Below, piece after piece: positions 25,144 to 35,125 of a DNA stretch of 64,000 nucleotides (within the stretch, counting starts at the first letter, position 1; the number at the start of each line of letters is the position of its first letter). Position numbers and translations under genes: made by a program. Source of the DNA: Sulfurospirillum sp964466465 (lineage in GTDB: Bacteria > Campylobacterota > Campylobacteria > Campylobacterales > Sulfurospirillaceae). The stretch covers positions 32,202 to 96,201 of the forward strand of contig CAYXNJ010000003.1 of NCBI GenBank assembly GCA_964466465.1, written 5' to 3'. Below the pieces are notes generated by a model. It was not told the DNA's origin and searched no databases. It saw nothing but the letters and a program-made list of their open reading frames with translations.

Positions 25144-28100
25144 TTACACCTCCCCTACAAGCGTTGCGTGATGTTGACGTTTTGGGAACATCCCTCTCAC
25201 CAACACAAAAAATAGCGGTACTAAAAAGATAGCCAAGAAAGTTGCACTTAGCGTTCCTCCTACAATTCCCGTACCAATGGAAATACGACTGTTTGCACCC
25301 GCACCACTGGAAAGTGCCAGTGGTAAAACACCTGCGATAAAAGCTAAAGAGGTCATTAAAATAGGTCTTAGCCTTAATTTTGCACCCTCAACGGCAGCTT
25401 CTATAAGGGAACTTCCTCTATTGTATGCCGCTTCGGCAAACTCAACAATCAAAATGGCATTTTTAGACGAGAGCCCAATGGTGGTTAGAAGAGCTACTTG
25501 GAAGTAAACATCGTTCTCTAATCCTCGCAGTGATGCTGCAACAACGGAGCCAAATATACCCAAAGGAATGACCAATAGGACTGAAAATGGTACTGCCCAA
25601 CTCTCATAGAGCGCTGCTAAACATAAAAAGACGACTAAGATGGAAATGGCATAAAGTTTTACCGTTTGCCCACTGGATAGGCGCTCTTGATATGAAAGTC
25701 CACTCCACGCAAAGCTTGTACCAGCTGGTAAAGCTTCCTGCAAGGCTTCCATTCTATCCATCGCTACACCAGAACTAACTCCTGGAGCAGAAGCGCCTTG
25801 AATCTCATACGATGCCAAACCGTTATAGCGGGTAAGTGTTTGAGCACCATAACTCCACTGCGATGTTGCAAATGACGAGAAAGGCGTCATGACATTACTG
25901 CTACTTTTTACAAACCACTTATCCAAATCTTCTGGTTTGGCGCGAAACTCCATGTCGCCTTGGGCATAGACTTTTTTCACACGACCACGGTCCACAAAGT
26001 CATTCACATATTTACCTGCCCACGCGAAGCTGAGTGTTTCATCAATATCAGAAAGCGAAAGCCCAAGAGCGACTGCTTTAGCCTCATCGATTTTGACTTT
26101 AAGTTGTGGTGTTTCTCCAAGGCTTCCTAAACGCACAGCCGTAAAGAGGCTATCTTGACGTACATTACTCAAAAGTGTATCACGGAAGGTTTTAAACGCT
26201 TCACGGTCTGTATCGGAGAGTGCTTGAAGCTGGAAGTTAAAACCATTACTCTGCCCTAACCCTTGAATTGCAGGAGGGTTAAGTGAAAAAATCTGCGCGT
26301 CACGCACACGTGAAAGATTCATCGTGGCACGACTTGAAATGGTGTCTGCTCTGTTATACACGCCAGGTCTTTTATCCCAATCTTTGAGCGCCACAAACGC
26401 CATACCAGCGTTTTGACCGCTTCCACTAAAACTAAAACCTGAAATAGTAAAAATCGCCTCAGTGTTATTGCTCTCTTCATTTAAGAAGTAGCGCTCAATC
26501 TCCCTTGCAACCGCATCACTTCGTTTAAATGAAGCCCCCTCAGGCAAACTAAACTGAACCATGCTGTTGCCTTGGTCTTCACTGGGTAAAAAGCCTGTTG
26601 GAAGGCGTAAAATCAAAAATGCCATCACTGAGGCGATCATGCCATACACCACCATCCAACGGATCGGACGGGCGATGACAGAGCTCACATTGCCTTTGTA
26701 GCGTTCGATCAAACGATCAAAGGTCGTGTTAAACCAACCAAAAAAACCACGTCCATGACTCTCTGTATGCGGTTTAAGTAATGAAGCACACAGTGCTGGT
26801 GTCAATGTCAATGCCACAATAACAGAAAGCACCATTGACGAAACAATGGTAATGGAAAATTGTCGGTAAATTACCCCCGTTGATCCTCCAAAAAACGCCA
26901 TAGGAAGGAATACGGCTGAGAGCACTGTGGCAATACCAATCAACGCACTAGTGATCTCCCTCATCGACTTCTCGGTCGCTTCCATAGGGGAAAGTTTTTC
27001 TTCACGCATAATACGCTCAACATTTTCAACAACAACAATTGCATCATCCACCAAAAGACCGATGGAGAGTACCATACCAAACATGGTGAGCGTATTGATG
27101 GAGTAGCCAAAAACCTCTAAAACGCCAAAGGTACCTAGCAAAACAACTGGCACAGCAATCGCAGGAATCAGCGTTGCACGCCAATTTTGTAAAAAGACGA
27201 ACATAACGACAACAACAAGCAAGATCGCTTCAAAAAGGGTTTTAACAACTTCTTCAATCGAGATGCGAATAAACTTTGTACTATCACGTGGATAGGCTAC
27301 TTTGTAGCCATCTGGCATCGTAGCTTCCATCTTAGCAACCGTTTTTTTGACACGATCTGCTGTTGCAAGGGCATTCGCTCCAGGGGCGAGCATAACAGCA
27401 AGTCCAGAAGCAGGGTGACCGTTCAGTCTGGTGACACTGTTGTAACTTTCACTGCCAAGTTCAACTCTGGCAACATCGCCCAAGCGAACAAGGGCTCCAT
27501 TGCTATCACTTTTAACAATGATGTTGGAAAACTCTTCTGCTGTTTGTAGCTGTGATTTTGCGGTTACCGTAGCATTGAGCTGTTGTTCAGAAGAACTTGG
27601 CAGTGCGCCTATGCTACCCGCAGAGACCTGCACGTTTTGTGCGGTAATGGCACTACTGATGTCGGAGGGCATCAAACTATAGGAAGCCAGTTTATTAGGG
27701 TCTAACCAAATACGCATCGCGTATTGACCACCAAACACTTGCACCGTACCCACACCTTCTAAACGGGCGATCGGGTCTTGCATGTTACTGAGCAGATAAT
27801 CCGCGACATCGACCGACATTTTGGTATCGGTAACATCATACAAAGAGACGATCATCAAAAAGTCATTTTGCGCTTTGGTAACACGTACACCTTCATTTTG
27901 AACAGATTTTGGAAGGCGTGTCGTAATCTGAGCAACTTTGTTTTGAACCTGTACTTGCGCAGTATCGGCATCCGTTCCTTTTTGAAAGGTAACATCGATA
28001 CGTGCACTTCCTGATGAGCTACTGCTGGAAGAAAAATATAAAAGACCATCCAGTCCTGTAAGTTGTTGTTCGATAATCTGCACAACACTGTTCTCCACCG

Positions 28101-28269
28101 TTTGCGCAGAAGCTCCCGTATAGGTTGTGTCAATGCGAATGGTAGGAGGAGCGACATCTGGGTATTGCGCTACGGGCAAGGTTAAGATGGAACCCATACC
28201 TGCAAGCATAATAACAATGGAAATAACCCATGCAAAAATGGGTCTATGGATAAAAAAGTGTGCGATCAT
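25144..28269 (-). CDS. RND multidrug efflux pump, AcrB/MexB/CmeB type (HAE1)
   Basis: Inner-membrane proton-driven pump of 1041 aa with 12 membrane helices and two large periplasmic loops. Family marks: N-terminal FFIHRPIFAWVISI, the proton-relay helix GLLVDDAIVVVENVERIM (two Asp), FFGGSTGVIYRQFSITIVSSM and C-terminal GLSSKNAILIVEFA. It exports drugs, bile salts or solvents through the TolC-type channel next door. The start overlaps the adaptor stop by 4 nt (ATGA). Confidence 0.93.
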   Translation of the reverse strand: MIAHFFIHRPIFAWVISIVIMLAGMGSILTLPVAQYPDVAPPTIRIDTTYTGASAQTVENSVVQIIEQQLTGLDGLLYFSSSSSSSGSARIDVTFQKGTDADTAQVQVQNKVAQITTRLPKSVQNEGVRVTKAQNDFLMIVSLYDVTDTKMSVDVADYLLSNMQDPIARLEGVGTVQVFGGQYAMRIWLDPNKLASYSLMPSDISSAITAQNVQVSAGSIGALPSSSEQQLNATVTAKSQLQTAEEFSNIIVKSDSNGALVRLGDVARVELGSESYNSVTRLNGHPASGLAVMLAPGANALATADRVKKTVAKMEATMPDGYKVAYPRDSTKFIRISIEEVVKTLFEAILLVVVVMFVFLQNWRATLIPAIAVPVVLLGTFGVLEVFGYSINTLTMFGMVLSIGLLVDDAIVVVENVERIMREEKLSPMEATEKSMREITSALIGIATVLSAVFLPMAFFGGSTGVIYRQFSITIVSSMVLSVIVALTLTPALCASLLKPHTESHGRGFFGWFNTTFDRLIERYKGNVSSVIARPIRWMVVYGMIASVMAFLILRLPTGFLPSEDQGNSMVQFSLPEGASFKRSDAVAREIERYFLNEESNNTEAIFTISGFSFSGSGQNAGMAFVALKDWDKRPGVYNRADTISSRATMNLSRVRDAQIFSLNPPAIQGLGQSNGFNFQLQALSDTDREAFKTFRDTLLSNVRQDSLFTAVRLGSLGETPQLKVKIDEAKAVALGLSLSDIDETLSFAWAGKYVNDFVDRGRVKKVYAQGDMEFRAKPEDLDKWFVKSSSNVMTPFSSFATSQWSYGAQTLTRYNGLASYEIQGASAPGVSSGVAMDRMEALQEALPAGTSFAWSGLSYQERLSSGQTVKLYAISILVVFLCLAALYESWAVPFSVLLVIPLGIFGSVVAASLRGLENDVYFQVALLTTIGLSSKNAILIVEFAEAAYNRGSSLIEAAVEGAKLRLRPILMTSLAFIAGVLPLALSSGAGANSRISIGTGIVGGTLSATFLAIFLVPLFFVLVRGMFPKRQHHATLVGEV

Positions 28270-29405
28270 TGTGCTTTACCTAGCGTTGTAGTAACATCCA
28301 CAACACGCACTACGTCACCAACACGTACTTTATTGACACCTTCAACAATGACACGCTCTCCTGCATTTAAACCACTATTCACAAGCCATGTATCGCCTAT
28401 TGCTCGCTCTGTTACCACAACACGTTTTTCAACTTTGTTATCTGCGGTAACAATGAGTGCTGTTGCATTGCCTTTAGGATCACGCTGGATAGCTTGTTGT
28501 GGAACTAAAATAGCGGCAGAATTAACCGCTTCATCTACAAGTGTGCGCACATACATACCTGGGAGTAACACGCCATCAGGGTTAGGAAACGTGGCACGAA
28601 GCGTCACAGAACCTGTACTTTCATCGACTGCAATCTCTTGAAATTGAAGTGTGCCATTTTGTTTATACATGGAGCCATCTTCCAGTTTAAGAGCAAGTTT
28701 GGTACTACCTTGTTTGATACCTTGTTGTTCTAAAAGTGCTCGAAGTTTTAAGAGCTGCGTGCTTGATTGGGTAAGGTCAACATAAATAGGATCAAGGGTA
28801 CGAATGGTAGCGAGTGCTGTGGTTTGGTTCGCCGTTACGAGTGCACCAACCGTGACACTTGATGTACCGATACGCCCACTAATAGGCGCTTTAATTTTGG
28901 TGTATTCTAGATTGATACGGGCTGTTTGAAGGGCTGCTTTTTTCGCTTCAACACTAGCAACCGCTTGTAAATAGCTTGCTTTGGCATCTTCCATATCTTG
29001 TTTAGAAACACCATCAATTTTCACAAGATCAGTATAACGTTCACTTTTTAAGCGCGTGGATTCAACCAGGGCTTCTGCATTTTGAAGGGTTGCTTTAGCT
29101 TCTTCAAAAGCAGCTTGGTACGAACTTGGATCAATCTGATACAGCAACACATCTTTTTTAACAAAAGCGCCCTCTTCAAAGAAACGCGCCTGAATAATTC
29201 CTCCTACTTGAGGACGGATTTCAGAACTGAGTGTTGCTTTAGTTCGCCCCGGTAACTCACGTGTTAAGGTCACATTTTGAGCACTAAGCGTATAAGTACC
29301 TACTTCCACAGTCATGGCAGATTTCGTAGGTTTACTCTGCTGTGAACACCCTAGCCATAAAAGAGGAAGTACTAAAAGAAGAAGTTTTAGAGTTTTTACT
29401 ATCAT
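28266..29405 (-). CDS. RND efflux periplasmic adaptor (AcrA/CmeA type)
   Basis: Membrane-fusion lipoprotein of 379 aa with a signal peptide and lipobox (LLWLGCSQQ), barrel-sandwich halves (GGIIQARFFEEGAFVKKDVLLYQID), helical hairpin, beta-barrel and the membrane-proximal end. It bridges pump and channel. First gene of the efflux operon; no TetR-type repressor (as CmeR or AcrR) lies next to it, so control is not apparent. The 114-bp gap to the hemerythrin gene holds the divergent promoters. Confidence 0.92.
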   Translation of the reverse strand: MIVKTLKLLLLVLPLLWLGCSQQSKPTKSAMTVEVGTYTLSAQNVTLTRELPGRTKATLSSEIRPQVGGIIQARFFEEGAFVKKDVLLYQIDPSSYQAAFEEAKATLQNAEALVESTRLKSERYTDLVKIDGVSKQDMEDAKASYLQAVASVEAKKAALQTARINLEYTKIKAPISGRIGTSSVTVGALVTANQTTALATIRTLDPIYVDLTQSSTQLLKLRALLEQQGIKQGSTKLALKLEDGSMYKQNGTLQFQEIAVDESTGSVTLRATFPNPDGVLLPGMYVRTLVDEAVNSAAILVPQQAIQRDPKGNATALIVTADNKVEKRVVVTERAIGDTWLVNSGLNAGERVIVEGVNKVRVGDVVRVVDVTTTLGKAQ

Positions 29406-29519
29406 ACAAATTCCTTATTTATTATGAACGTTATTGTATCCCTCTTATGTTAACCAAACCTTGCAAAAAAAGACTCAAAGCGTGGTAAAATGCTTTAAAT
29501 TCTTTAATGAGGAATATCA

Positions 29520-29948
29520 GTGATCATTGAATGGAGTGAGCGTTTTAGCCTACATCATGACGTACTTGATGCGCAACACCAAGAACTGTTTGAACTTGCA
29601 AACGCTGCACAAAAACTTGACCCCAATAATGCCAACAAAGCAGAACTTTCCAGACTTTTTAAAGAGTTTTATGACTATATGGGAAAACATTTTAAAGAAG
29701 AAGAGGCGTACATGCAAAGCATCGACTACCCTCTGTATGAAAAACATAAAAAATTCCATGAAAGCATTATTGAGGGAATGACCAAAATATTAAAAGAGAA
29801 AAAAGGCGTTGTTGAACTTCAAAAAAGCATTCAGATGATCGCCAAAAAATGGCTTGCTGAACATATCTTGGAAAACGATCTTCAAATTGAAAAATGGCGC
29901 AAAAGTAACATCGTTACGGATGAAGACTTGCATGGGAGCCTTTCTTAA
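29520..29948 (+). CDS. Bacteriohemerythrin
   Basis: Single-domain hemerythrin of 142 aa. The di-iron ligands are visible: an early His in FSLHHDVLD, QHQELFE (HxxxE), HFKEEEAYM (HxxxE), HKKFH (HxxxH) and HILENDL (HxxxxD). It starts at GTG (29520) after GAGGA. It binds oxygen reversibly; in microaerophiles it is thought to protect or supply oxygen-sensitive or respiratory enzymes. It is a free protein, not fused to a chemoreceptor. Convergent with the rhodanese gene, 1 nt apart. Confidence 0.92.
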   Translation: MIIEWSERFSLHHDVLDAQHQELFELANAAQKLDPNNANKAELSRLFKEFYDYMGKHFKEEEAYMQSIDYPLYEKHKKFHESIIEGMTKILKEKKGVVELQKSIQMIAKKWLAEHILENDLQIEKWRKSNIVTDEDLHGSLS

Positions 29949-29949
29949 A

Positions 29950-30639
29950 TTATTTGGGGACAACGGTCGTAAACCCTAACGCAAGCCAATCTTGCAATCC
30001 TCCTCTGTACCATAACAATTTTTCCCTCGGATAGCCCATTTTTATGAGTTTTTCAATCGCTAAGCGTGACTGAACACACCAAATGCCATTGCAAAAGAGC
30101 AATGCAGTTTTAGCATGACTAAAATCGTAGGTTTCTCCTATTTTTCGAAACCCCAACAACGCTTGTACACGCTCAAAATCCTCAGGAATTGCCGCATCGT
30201 ATTCGATCTCATCAAAAGGAATATTGACACTACTGGGTAGAGTCATCTGCTCATACCAATCACGTTTTCGCGCATCGACTAAAATATATGCCGATGGATT
30301 GACATTGAGTTTATTTTTAATAAAATCAAGTACTTCCACTTCACCTACCGTAATAACACCTTGCGCAAAGCTCATCGGTTGGGCTTTTCCTACAGTCGTT
30401 ACAAAACTTTTTTGGCATAAAGGCGGAACATTTTTACCCGCATAATCACCGCTAAAGACAGCTTCTGGATTGATGCCAACACCATTACACTCCTTTGGTG
30501 TTTTTCGCTCAATAAACACTTCTTGCGCTTTTCCATTATCCATCATATGCGTTGTTTTTACACCTGTGAGTTGTAAAACCATTGGGTTTTCAGCCCAAAG
30601 TGCACCCATGAGAAACAGTACTAAAATGAGGATACGCAT
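29950..30639 (-). CDS. Periplasmic rhodanese-domain protein
   Basis: Secreted protein of 229 aa with a signal peptide (MRILILVLFLMGALWA) and a C-terminal rhodanese fold (about 105-225): VDARKRDWYEQMTLPSSVNIPF, active-site loop FCNGIWCVQSR with the catalytic Cys, and WYRGGLQDW. The N-terminal 80 residues carry two extra cysteines. It could carry sulfane sulphur for sulphur respiration, which fits Sulfurospirillum physiology, but this is inference. Confidence 0.82.
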   Translation of the reverse strand: MRILILVLFLMGALWAENPMVLQLTGVKTTHMMDNGKAQEVFIERKTPKECNGVGINPEAVFSGDYAGKNVPPLCQKSFVTTVGKAQPMSFAQGVITVGEVEVLDFIKNKLNVNPSAYILVDARKRDWYEQMTLPSSVNIPFDEIEYDAAIPEDFERVQALLGFRKIGETYDFSHAKTALLFCNGIWCVQSRLAIEKLIKMGYPREKLLWYRGGLQDWLALGFTTVVPK

Positions 30640-30734
30640 CTGTAACTCCTAGCGGATTAGTAGAATTATAGTAATCCTTTTAAAATTTAAAAGAGTCAAA
30701 AAAAATATGTTATACTTTTTTTCAAAGGATGCCC

Positions 30735-31151
30735 ATGTTAGAGCCTGCTATTACAGCTTTTTTGAAGAAACATCACCTGCTAAGCTTGTGCACATCTTAT
30801 GACAATATGCCTTATTGTGCTTCATGCTTTTACGCTTTTCTTGAAGAGAGTGCGACGTTTGTCATCGCCACCGATGTCACCAAAACAAGGCACGGGCGCG
30901 AAGCCATAGAAAATGCTCACGTTGCGGGAACAGTTGCGCTAGAGACAAAACTGGTAGGAAAAATTCAAGGGGTGCAATTTACAGGGATTTTCAAAGAAGC
31001 AAATGAGGTAGAGAAAAAAGCCTATTTCAAGCGCTTTCCCTATGCGTTAGCGATGCAGCCAGAGCTTTGGAGTATCAAAGTCAACTATCTAAAATTTACC
31101 GATAACACACTTGGGTTTGGCAAAAAATTGGAGTTTTTTGCCTCCAATTAA
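30735..31151 (+). CDS. Pyridoxamine 5'-phosphate oxidase-like flavin-binding protein (YhbP/UPF0306-like)
   Basis: Protein of 138 aa with the PNPOx-like split barrel: LCTSYDNMPYCASCFYAF, FVIATDVTKTRHG and VAGTVALETKLVGKIQGVQFTG. The ATG at 30735, 5 nt after AAAGGA, is preferred; the ATG at 30729 overlaps that site. A TATACT -10 lies at about 30711. These proteins bind flavin or haem; the reaction is unknown. Confidence 0.78.
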   Translation: MLEPAITAFLKKHHLLSLCTSYDNMPYCASCFYAFLEESATFVIATDVTKTRHGREAIENAHVAGTVALETKLVGKIQGVQFTGIFKEANEVEKKAYFKRFPYALAMQPELWSIKVNYLKFTDNTLGFGKKLEFFASN

Positions 31152-31171
31152 TGCCAAATCTTTTTGAGTGA

Positions 31172-32377
31172 TTATAAATTAATCGGCTCGTCTGAACATG
31201 CCGCTGTAAAGACAACATCCGTTGAGCTATTCAGCGCTGTTTCTGCAGAGTCTTGCACCACACCGATTAAGAAACCAACCGCAACGACTTGCATCGCGAT
31301 CTCATCGCTAATACCAAAAAGACCACATGCAAGAGGAATCAGAAGAAGTGATCCACCTGCAACACCTGAAACACCCGCTGCTGCAATACTCGCTACCAAA
31401 CTAAGCAGTAACGCTGTTGGAAGATCAACAGAGATGCCCAACGTATTGACTGCTGCTAATGTTAAAATCGTAATGGTAATCGCAGCACCTGCCATATTCG
31501 CCGTTGCACCGAGTGGAATCGAGATAGAGTAGGTATCTTCATGAAGTCCTAGTTTTTTACACAAGGCCATATTCACAGGAATATTCGCCGCTGAACTTCG
31601 TGTAAAGAATGCGGTTACGCCGCTCTCTCTAAGACATGTAAGAACCAATGGGAAAGGGTTGCGTTTTGTTTTGATATAGACAATTGCTGGGTTAACCACA
31701 AGGGCTACAAACAACATAGTACCTACTAAAAGAACCAACAATTTGCCGTATCCAAGAAGTGCTGCAAAACCTGTCTCTGCAAAGGTTTCAGCTACAAGAC
31801 CCATAATACCAAATGGTGCTAATTTGATAACCGCTTGAACGATTTTAGTCATCGCATCACTCGTATCTTTTAAGACTTGTTTGGTGGTATTGCTACTGAA
31901 ATGAAGCGCTAGACCTGCTGCAACAGCCCATGTTAACACACCAATATAATTGCCCTTTAAGAGTGCGTTCACTGGATTGTCCACCATACTAATGATAAAA
32001 CCTTTGATAACCCCAACAATGCTCTGAGGAGGTGTTAAGCCAGCCTCTGGAGTCGTCAGTACTAATGTTACAGGAAACGAAAAACTGACAACAACCGCAA
32101 TCAGTGCAGCCAAAAATGTTCCTATAGCATAGAGTTGAACAATCGGCTTAATGTTTGTCGAAACACCAACAGGTTTTGTAGCAATCGCGGTAGCGACTAA
32201 AACCAGTACTAAGACAGGCGCAACAGCTTTTAACGCTTTAACAAACAGCGTTCCAAGAATAGAAACAGCCTGTGCAGCTGTAGGAGAGACAAGAGCGATA
32301 CAAACGCCCAAGACCATACCAATGAGAATGAGAACAATAAGATTGCTCTCTTTATACTTTGCGACTAAACGCTCCAT
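31172..32377 (-). CDS. sstT: Serine/threonine:sodium symporter SstT
   Basis: Dicarboxylate/amino acid:cation symporter family, 401 aa. Features: the N-terminal NLIVLILIGMVLGVCIAL, FFTRSSAANIPVNMALCKKLG (the SSS-like re-entrant loop), PLGATANMAGAAITITILTLAAVNTLG and GVVQDSAETALNSSTDVVFTAA. SstT imports L-serine and L-threonine with Na+. Amino acids are common carbon sources for this bacterial group. Convergent with the PNPOx-like gene and downstream of luxS. Confidence 0.92.
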   Translation of the reverse strand: MERLVAKYKESNLIVLILIGMVLGVCIALVSPTAAQAVSILGTLFVKALKAVAPVLVLVLVATAIATKPVGVSTNIKPIVQLYAIGTFLAALIAVVVSFSFPVTLVLTTPEAGLTPPQSIVGVIKGFIISMVDNPVNALLKGNYIGVLTWAVAAGLALHFSSNTTKQVLKDTSDAMTKIVQAVIKLAPFGIMGLVAETFAETGFAALLGYGKLLVLLVGTMLFVALVVNPAIVYIKTKRNPFPLVLTCLRESGVTAFFTRSSAANIPVNMALCKKLGLHEDTYSISIPLGATANMAGAAITITILTLAAVNTLGISVDLPTALLLSLVASIAAAGVSGVAGGSLLLIPLACGLFGISDEIAMQVVAVGFLIGVVQDSAETALNSSTDVVFTAACSDEPINL

Positions 32378-32477
32378 AAAAACCTTCCTTACTCAAAATG
32401 TGTGTACTCATATTAATCTTTTTTTAAATTAAGAGACTAATAATATAAAAAAGGTTCTTACGTGTGCGTTAAATGTA

Positions 32478-32978
32478 TTAGAGTTTTGAAATATCGAGTT
32501 TTAATGCGTCATTGCTCATCACACCAATGCCCGATTTTAGGATATTTTGGGCTATTTCATGCGCTTCAGAAAGTGAGTGCATCTTATACGTTCCACACTG
32601 ATACACATTGAGTTCAGGAATGTCATTTTCACTCTTTACACCTAATATATCTTCCATTGCAGCCTTCCATGCAGTTACAACGCGCTCTTCGTTTGGTGTA
32701 CCAATAAGGCTCATATAAAACCCTGTGCGGCATCCCATCGGTGAAATATCAATAATCTCGACTCCATTTCCATTGAGATGATTACGCATAAAACCCGCAA
32801 AAAGATGCTCTAAGGTATGAATACCACGCTCTGGGAGTATCGCTTGGTTTGGTTTACAAAAACGAAGATCAAACACGGTGATCTCATCGCCATGAGGCGT
32901 TTTCATCGTTTTTGCGACTCTCACCGCAGGGGCTGGCATTTTGACGTGATCTACACAAAAACTATCGAGTAATGGCAT
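32478..32978 (-). CDS. luxS: S-ribosylhomocysteine lyase LuxS
   Basis: LuxS of 166 aa: MPLLDSFCVDHVKMPAPAVR, FDLRFCKPNQ, the metal site HTLEHLFAGFMR and GCRTGFY with the catalytic and ligand cysteines, and CGTYKMHSL. It splits S-ribosylhomocysteine to homocysteine and the AI-2 precursor, closing the activated methyl cycle. The gene is divergent from the Na/Pi transporter gene. Confidence 0.96.
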   Translation of the reverse strand: MPLLDSFCVDHVKMPAPAVRVAKTMKTPHGDEITVFDLRFCKPNQAILPERGIHTLEHLFAGFMRNHLNGNGVEIIDISPMGCRTGFYMSLIGTPNEERVVTAWKAAMEDILGVKSENDIPELNVYQCGTYKMHSLSEAHEIAQNILKSGIGVMSNDALKLDISKL

Positions 32979-33062
32979 TTAAAATCCTTTTTTTCGGCAA
33001 TTATATCGAAAAAAGTGTACAATAATTTGTCCTTCATACGCTGATAGAGAAAGGAGATTGGA

Positions 33063-34889
33063 GTGAAACGGCTCTTGCTTTTTGTACTGATGTGTCTCCT
33101 CTCCTATGCTTTTATCCAAAGCCAAAATATTCTTCTTATTTGTGCAGGCATAGCCATCTTTTTATTTGGTATGTTTTCTCTTGAAGAGGGATTTCGTTCT
33201 TTTGCAGGTGGCTTGCTAGAGAGTCTCTTAAAAAAATTTACAGATAAACAGTACAAAAGTCTGCTGTTTGGACTCATTACAACGACCATTATGCAATCAA
33301 GCTCTCTTGTCTCAATCATTGCAATCTCATTCATTAGCGCTGGTCTTATTACCTTAGCTCAAGGTATTGGAATAATCTTTGGAGCAAACCTTGGAACAAC
33401 CACAGGTGCATGGCTTATAGCAGCTCTTGGAATTAAAGTTGATATTGCCACCTATGCGATGCCTATGCTGATTTTTGGAACAATGTTTCTGTTTCAAAAT
33501 GAGAAAAAAAGCAAAGGATTTGGTTCCATTTTAATCGGGCTTGGTTTTTTATTTTTAGGTATTGCCTATATGAAAGAGGGATTTGATGCTTTTAAATCCA
33601 ACATTGACCTAACCCAATTTGCCATCAGTGGTTTTAAAGGTCTGTTAATTTTTACACTTATCGGTGTTATTGCGACTATCATTATGCAGTCTTCGCATGC
33701 GACTCTTGTGCTCATTATTACAGCACTTGCTTCATCTCAAATCACATATGAAAATGCGCTAGCTCTTGCTATTGGTTCGAATATTGGGACAACCATTACC
33801 GCTATTTTAGGCTCTTTAACAGCCGATATTGAGGGCAAAAAGCTTGCAACAGCTCATCTTCTTTTCAACCTTATAACCGCCATTATTGCAATACTTTTAA
33901 TGCCCTACTTTATCCAAGTGGTTGACTTTTCTGCCATATATATTGGCATACAACAAGACAACTATACCCTGAAGTTAGCTTTGTTTCATACCTATTTTAA
34001 CCTTTTGGGCATTATTCTGTTTACTCCTTTCACTTCACAATTGGTGACGTTTCTCAATACACTTCTCAAACCAAGCTTGCAACTGCTACAACAAAAAGAC
34101 GATGTCTATTTTATCAATGATGCTGCCCTTGATTTCCCTACAACCGCCCACAGCGTTTTGATGAAAGAAACAAAACATCTCTATAACAATGTTTTTGACA
34201 TCATTGCCCAAGGACTGAGTGTTACAAAAGAAGATATTACTTCAGGTATGGAGATCGAAGATATTCTTCTTTTACGCAACCAACCCTTGTCAGTAAATAT
34301 GGATACCTATTATGAGCATCGTATTAAAGAAATTTACGGCAAAATTATTAGCTTTGCCATTATGGCACAAGGCAAATTTGGAGAAGAAAGCATTCGCGAT
34401 ATTATTGCAATTAAAAATGCCAATCTCTCAATCGTTGAAGCCTTTAAAGCAGCAAAACATATGCAAAAAAATATGCTTCGTTATTTAGAATCTGATAACG
34501 AATATATCAAAAGTGAGTACAATCATATTCGCAAAAATCTTATCAAACACTTGCGCACAACACAAATGATTTTTAACACTTCCGAAGAAGATGTTGCCAT
34601 ATTGCTTTTAAGTAAGCTTCAACTCGATGCTAAAAAATATGATATTGCTGCCAATAAATCGTTAGATAATCTCATCCGTAACAACAAAATTACTTATGCT
34701 ATGGCAACTTCTCTCATGAATGATACAACCTACGCCTTTACCATCGCGTCTGAACTCGCTAAAGTCGCCAATATACTATTCATTCATGAAGAAAAAGAGT
34801 TTAAAGAAGGGCGTGAAGCGCTTATTCTCAATGAAAGCGAAGTCATTGACCTCACACATGCAAAAGAGCAAAGGAGTAGTACACCATGA
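33063..34889 (+). CDS. Na/phosphate cotransporter family protein with C-terminal PhoU-like domain
   Basis: Protein of 608 aa of the NptA/YjbB type. The membrane part has the two inverted repeats with QSSS/QSSH motifs (TIMQSSSLVSIIAIS and TIIMQSSHATLVLIITA) and GANLGTTTGAW/GSNIGTTITAI. After about residue 350 a helical PhoU-like domain follows. GTG start after AAAGGAG. It would move phosphate with sodium, in or out. No Pho box was found upstream. Its stop overlaps the next gene by 4 nt, starting a three-gene operon. Confidence 0.87.
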   Translation: MKRLLLFVLMCLLSYAFIQSQNILLICAGIAIFLFGMFSLEEGFRSFAGGLLESLLKKFTDKQYKSLLFGLITTTIMQSSSLVSIIAISFISAGLITLAQGIGIIFGANLGTTTGAWLIAALGIKVDIATYAMPMLIFGTMFLFQNEKKSKGFGSILIGLGFLFLGIAYMKEGFDAFKSNIDLTQFAISGFKGLLIFTLIGVIATIIMQSSHATLVLIITALASSQITYENALALAIGSNIGTTITAILGSLTADIEGKKLATAHLLFNLITAIIAILLMPYFIQVVDFSAIYIGIQQDNYTLKLALFHTYFNLLGIILFTPFTSQLVTFLNTLLKPSLQLLQQKDDVYFINDAALDFPTTAHSVLMKETKHLYNNVFDIIAQGLSVTKEDITSGMEIEDILLLRNQPLSVNMDTYYEHRIKEIYGKIISFAIMAQGKFGEESIRDIIAIKNANLSIVEAFKAAKHMQKNMLRYLESDNEYIKSEYNHIRKNLIKHLRTTQMIFNTSEEDVAILLLSKLQLDAKKYDIAANKSLDNLIRNNKITYAMATSLMNDTTYAFTIASELAKVANILFIHEEKEFKEGREALILNESEVIDLTHAKEQRSSTP

Positions 34890-35125
34890 GTGTTTTTAAA
34901 TTTATCCATAAGCTCAAAGAACTTTTTGGCATCACACCGAACAACCATGATGCAGATAAGAAAAAAATTATTAAGGAACTTCTCAAAAAACTTAAACTCA
35001 GAAGGATTGCTCTTAGAGAAGATCTCAAAAAAGAGTGTGATACCATTAAGCGAGAAGCTCTAAAAGATAGCATACAAATCATCAAAAAGCAGATTAAAAA
35101 AGGTGAGGAACTTCTTGATGATTAG
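34886..35125 (+). CDS. Small highly charged helical protein, unknown
   Basis: Protein of 79 aa, with about 20 Lys and many Glu and Asp in long predicted helices (IIKELLKKLKLRRIALREDLKKE). It shares an ATGA overlap with the Na/Pi transporter and overlaps the following lipoprotein gene, so it is very likely translated. No family was recognised. A helper or regulatory role for the transporter is possible but untested. Confidence 0.6.
   Translation: MSVFKFIHKLKELFGITPNNHDADKKKIIKELLKKLKLRRIALREDLKKECDTIKREALKDSIQIIKKQIKKGEELLDD

Noticed and set aside
29401..29519. Sequence like TTTGGTTAACA upstream of the efflux adaptor as a further Pho box
   Set aside because: The half-site is broken (GTTAACC rather than GTWACC) and no TAYAAT occurs at the required distance.
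33015..33062. Possible Pho-type promoter before the Na/Pi transporter (TACAAT at 33018)
   Set aside because: The -10-like hexamer is there, but the bases 27 nt upstream do not contain a YGTWACC half-site, so it does not match the four good sites.
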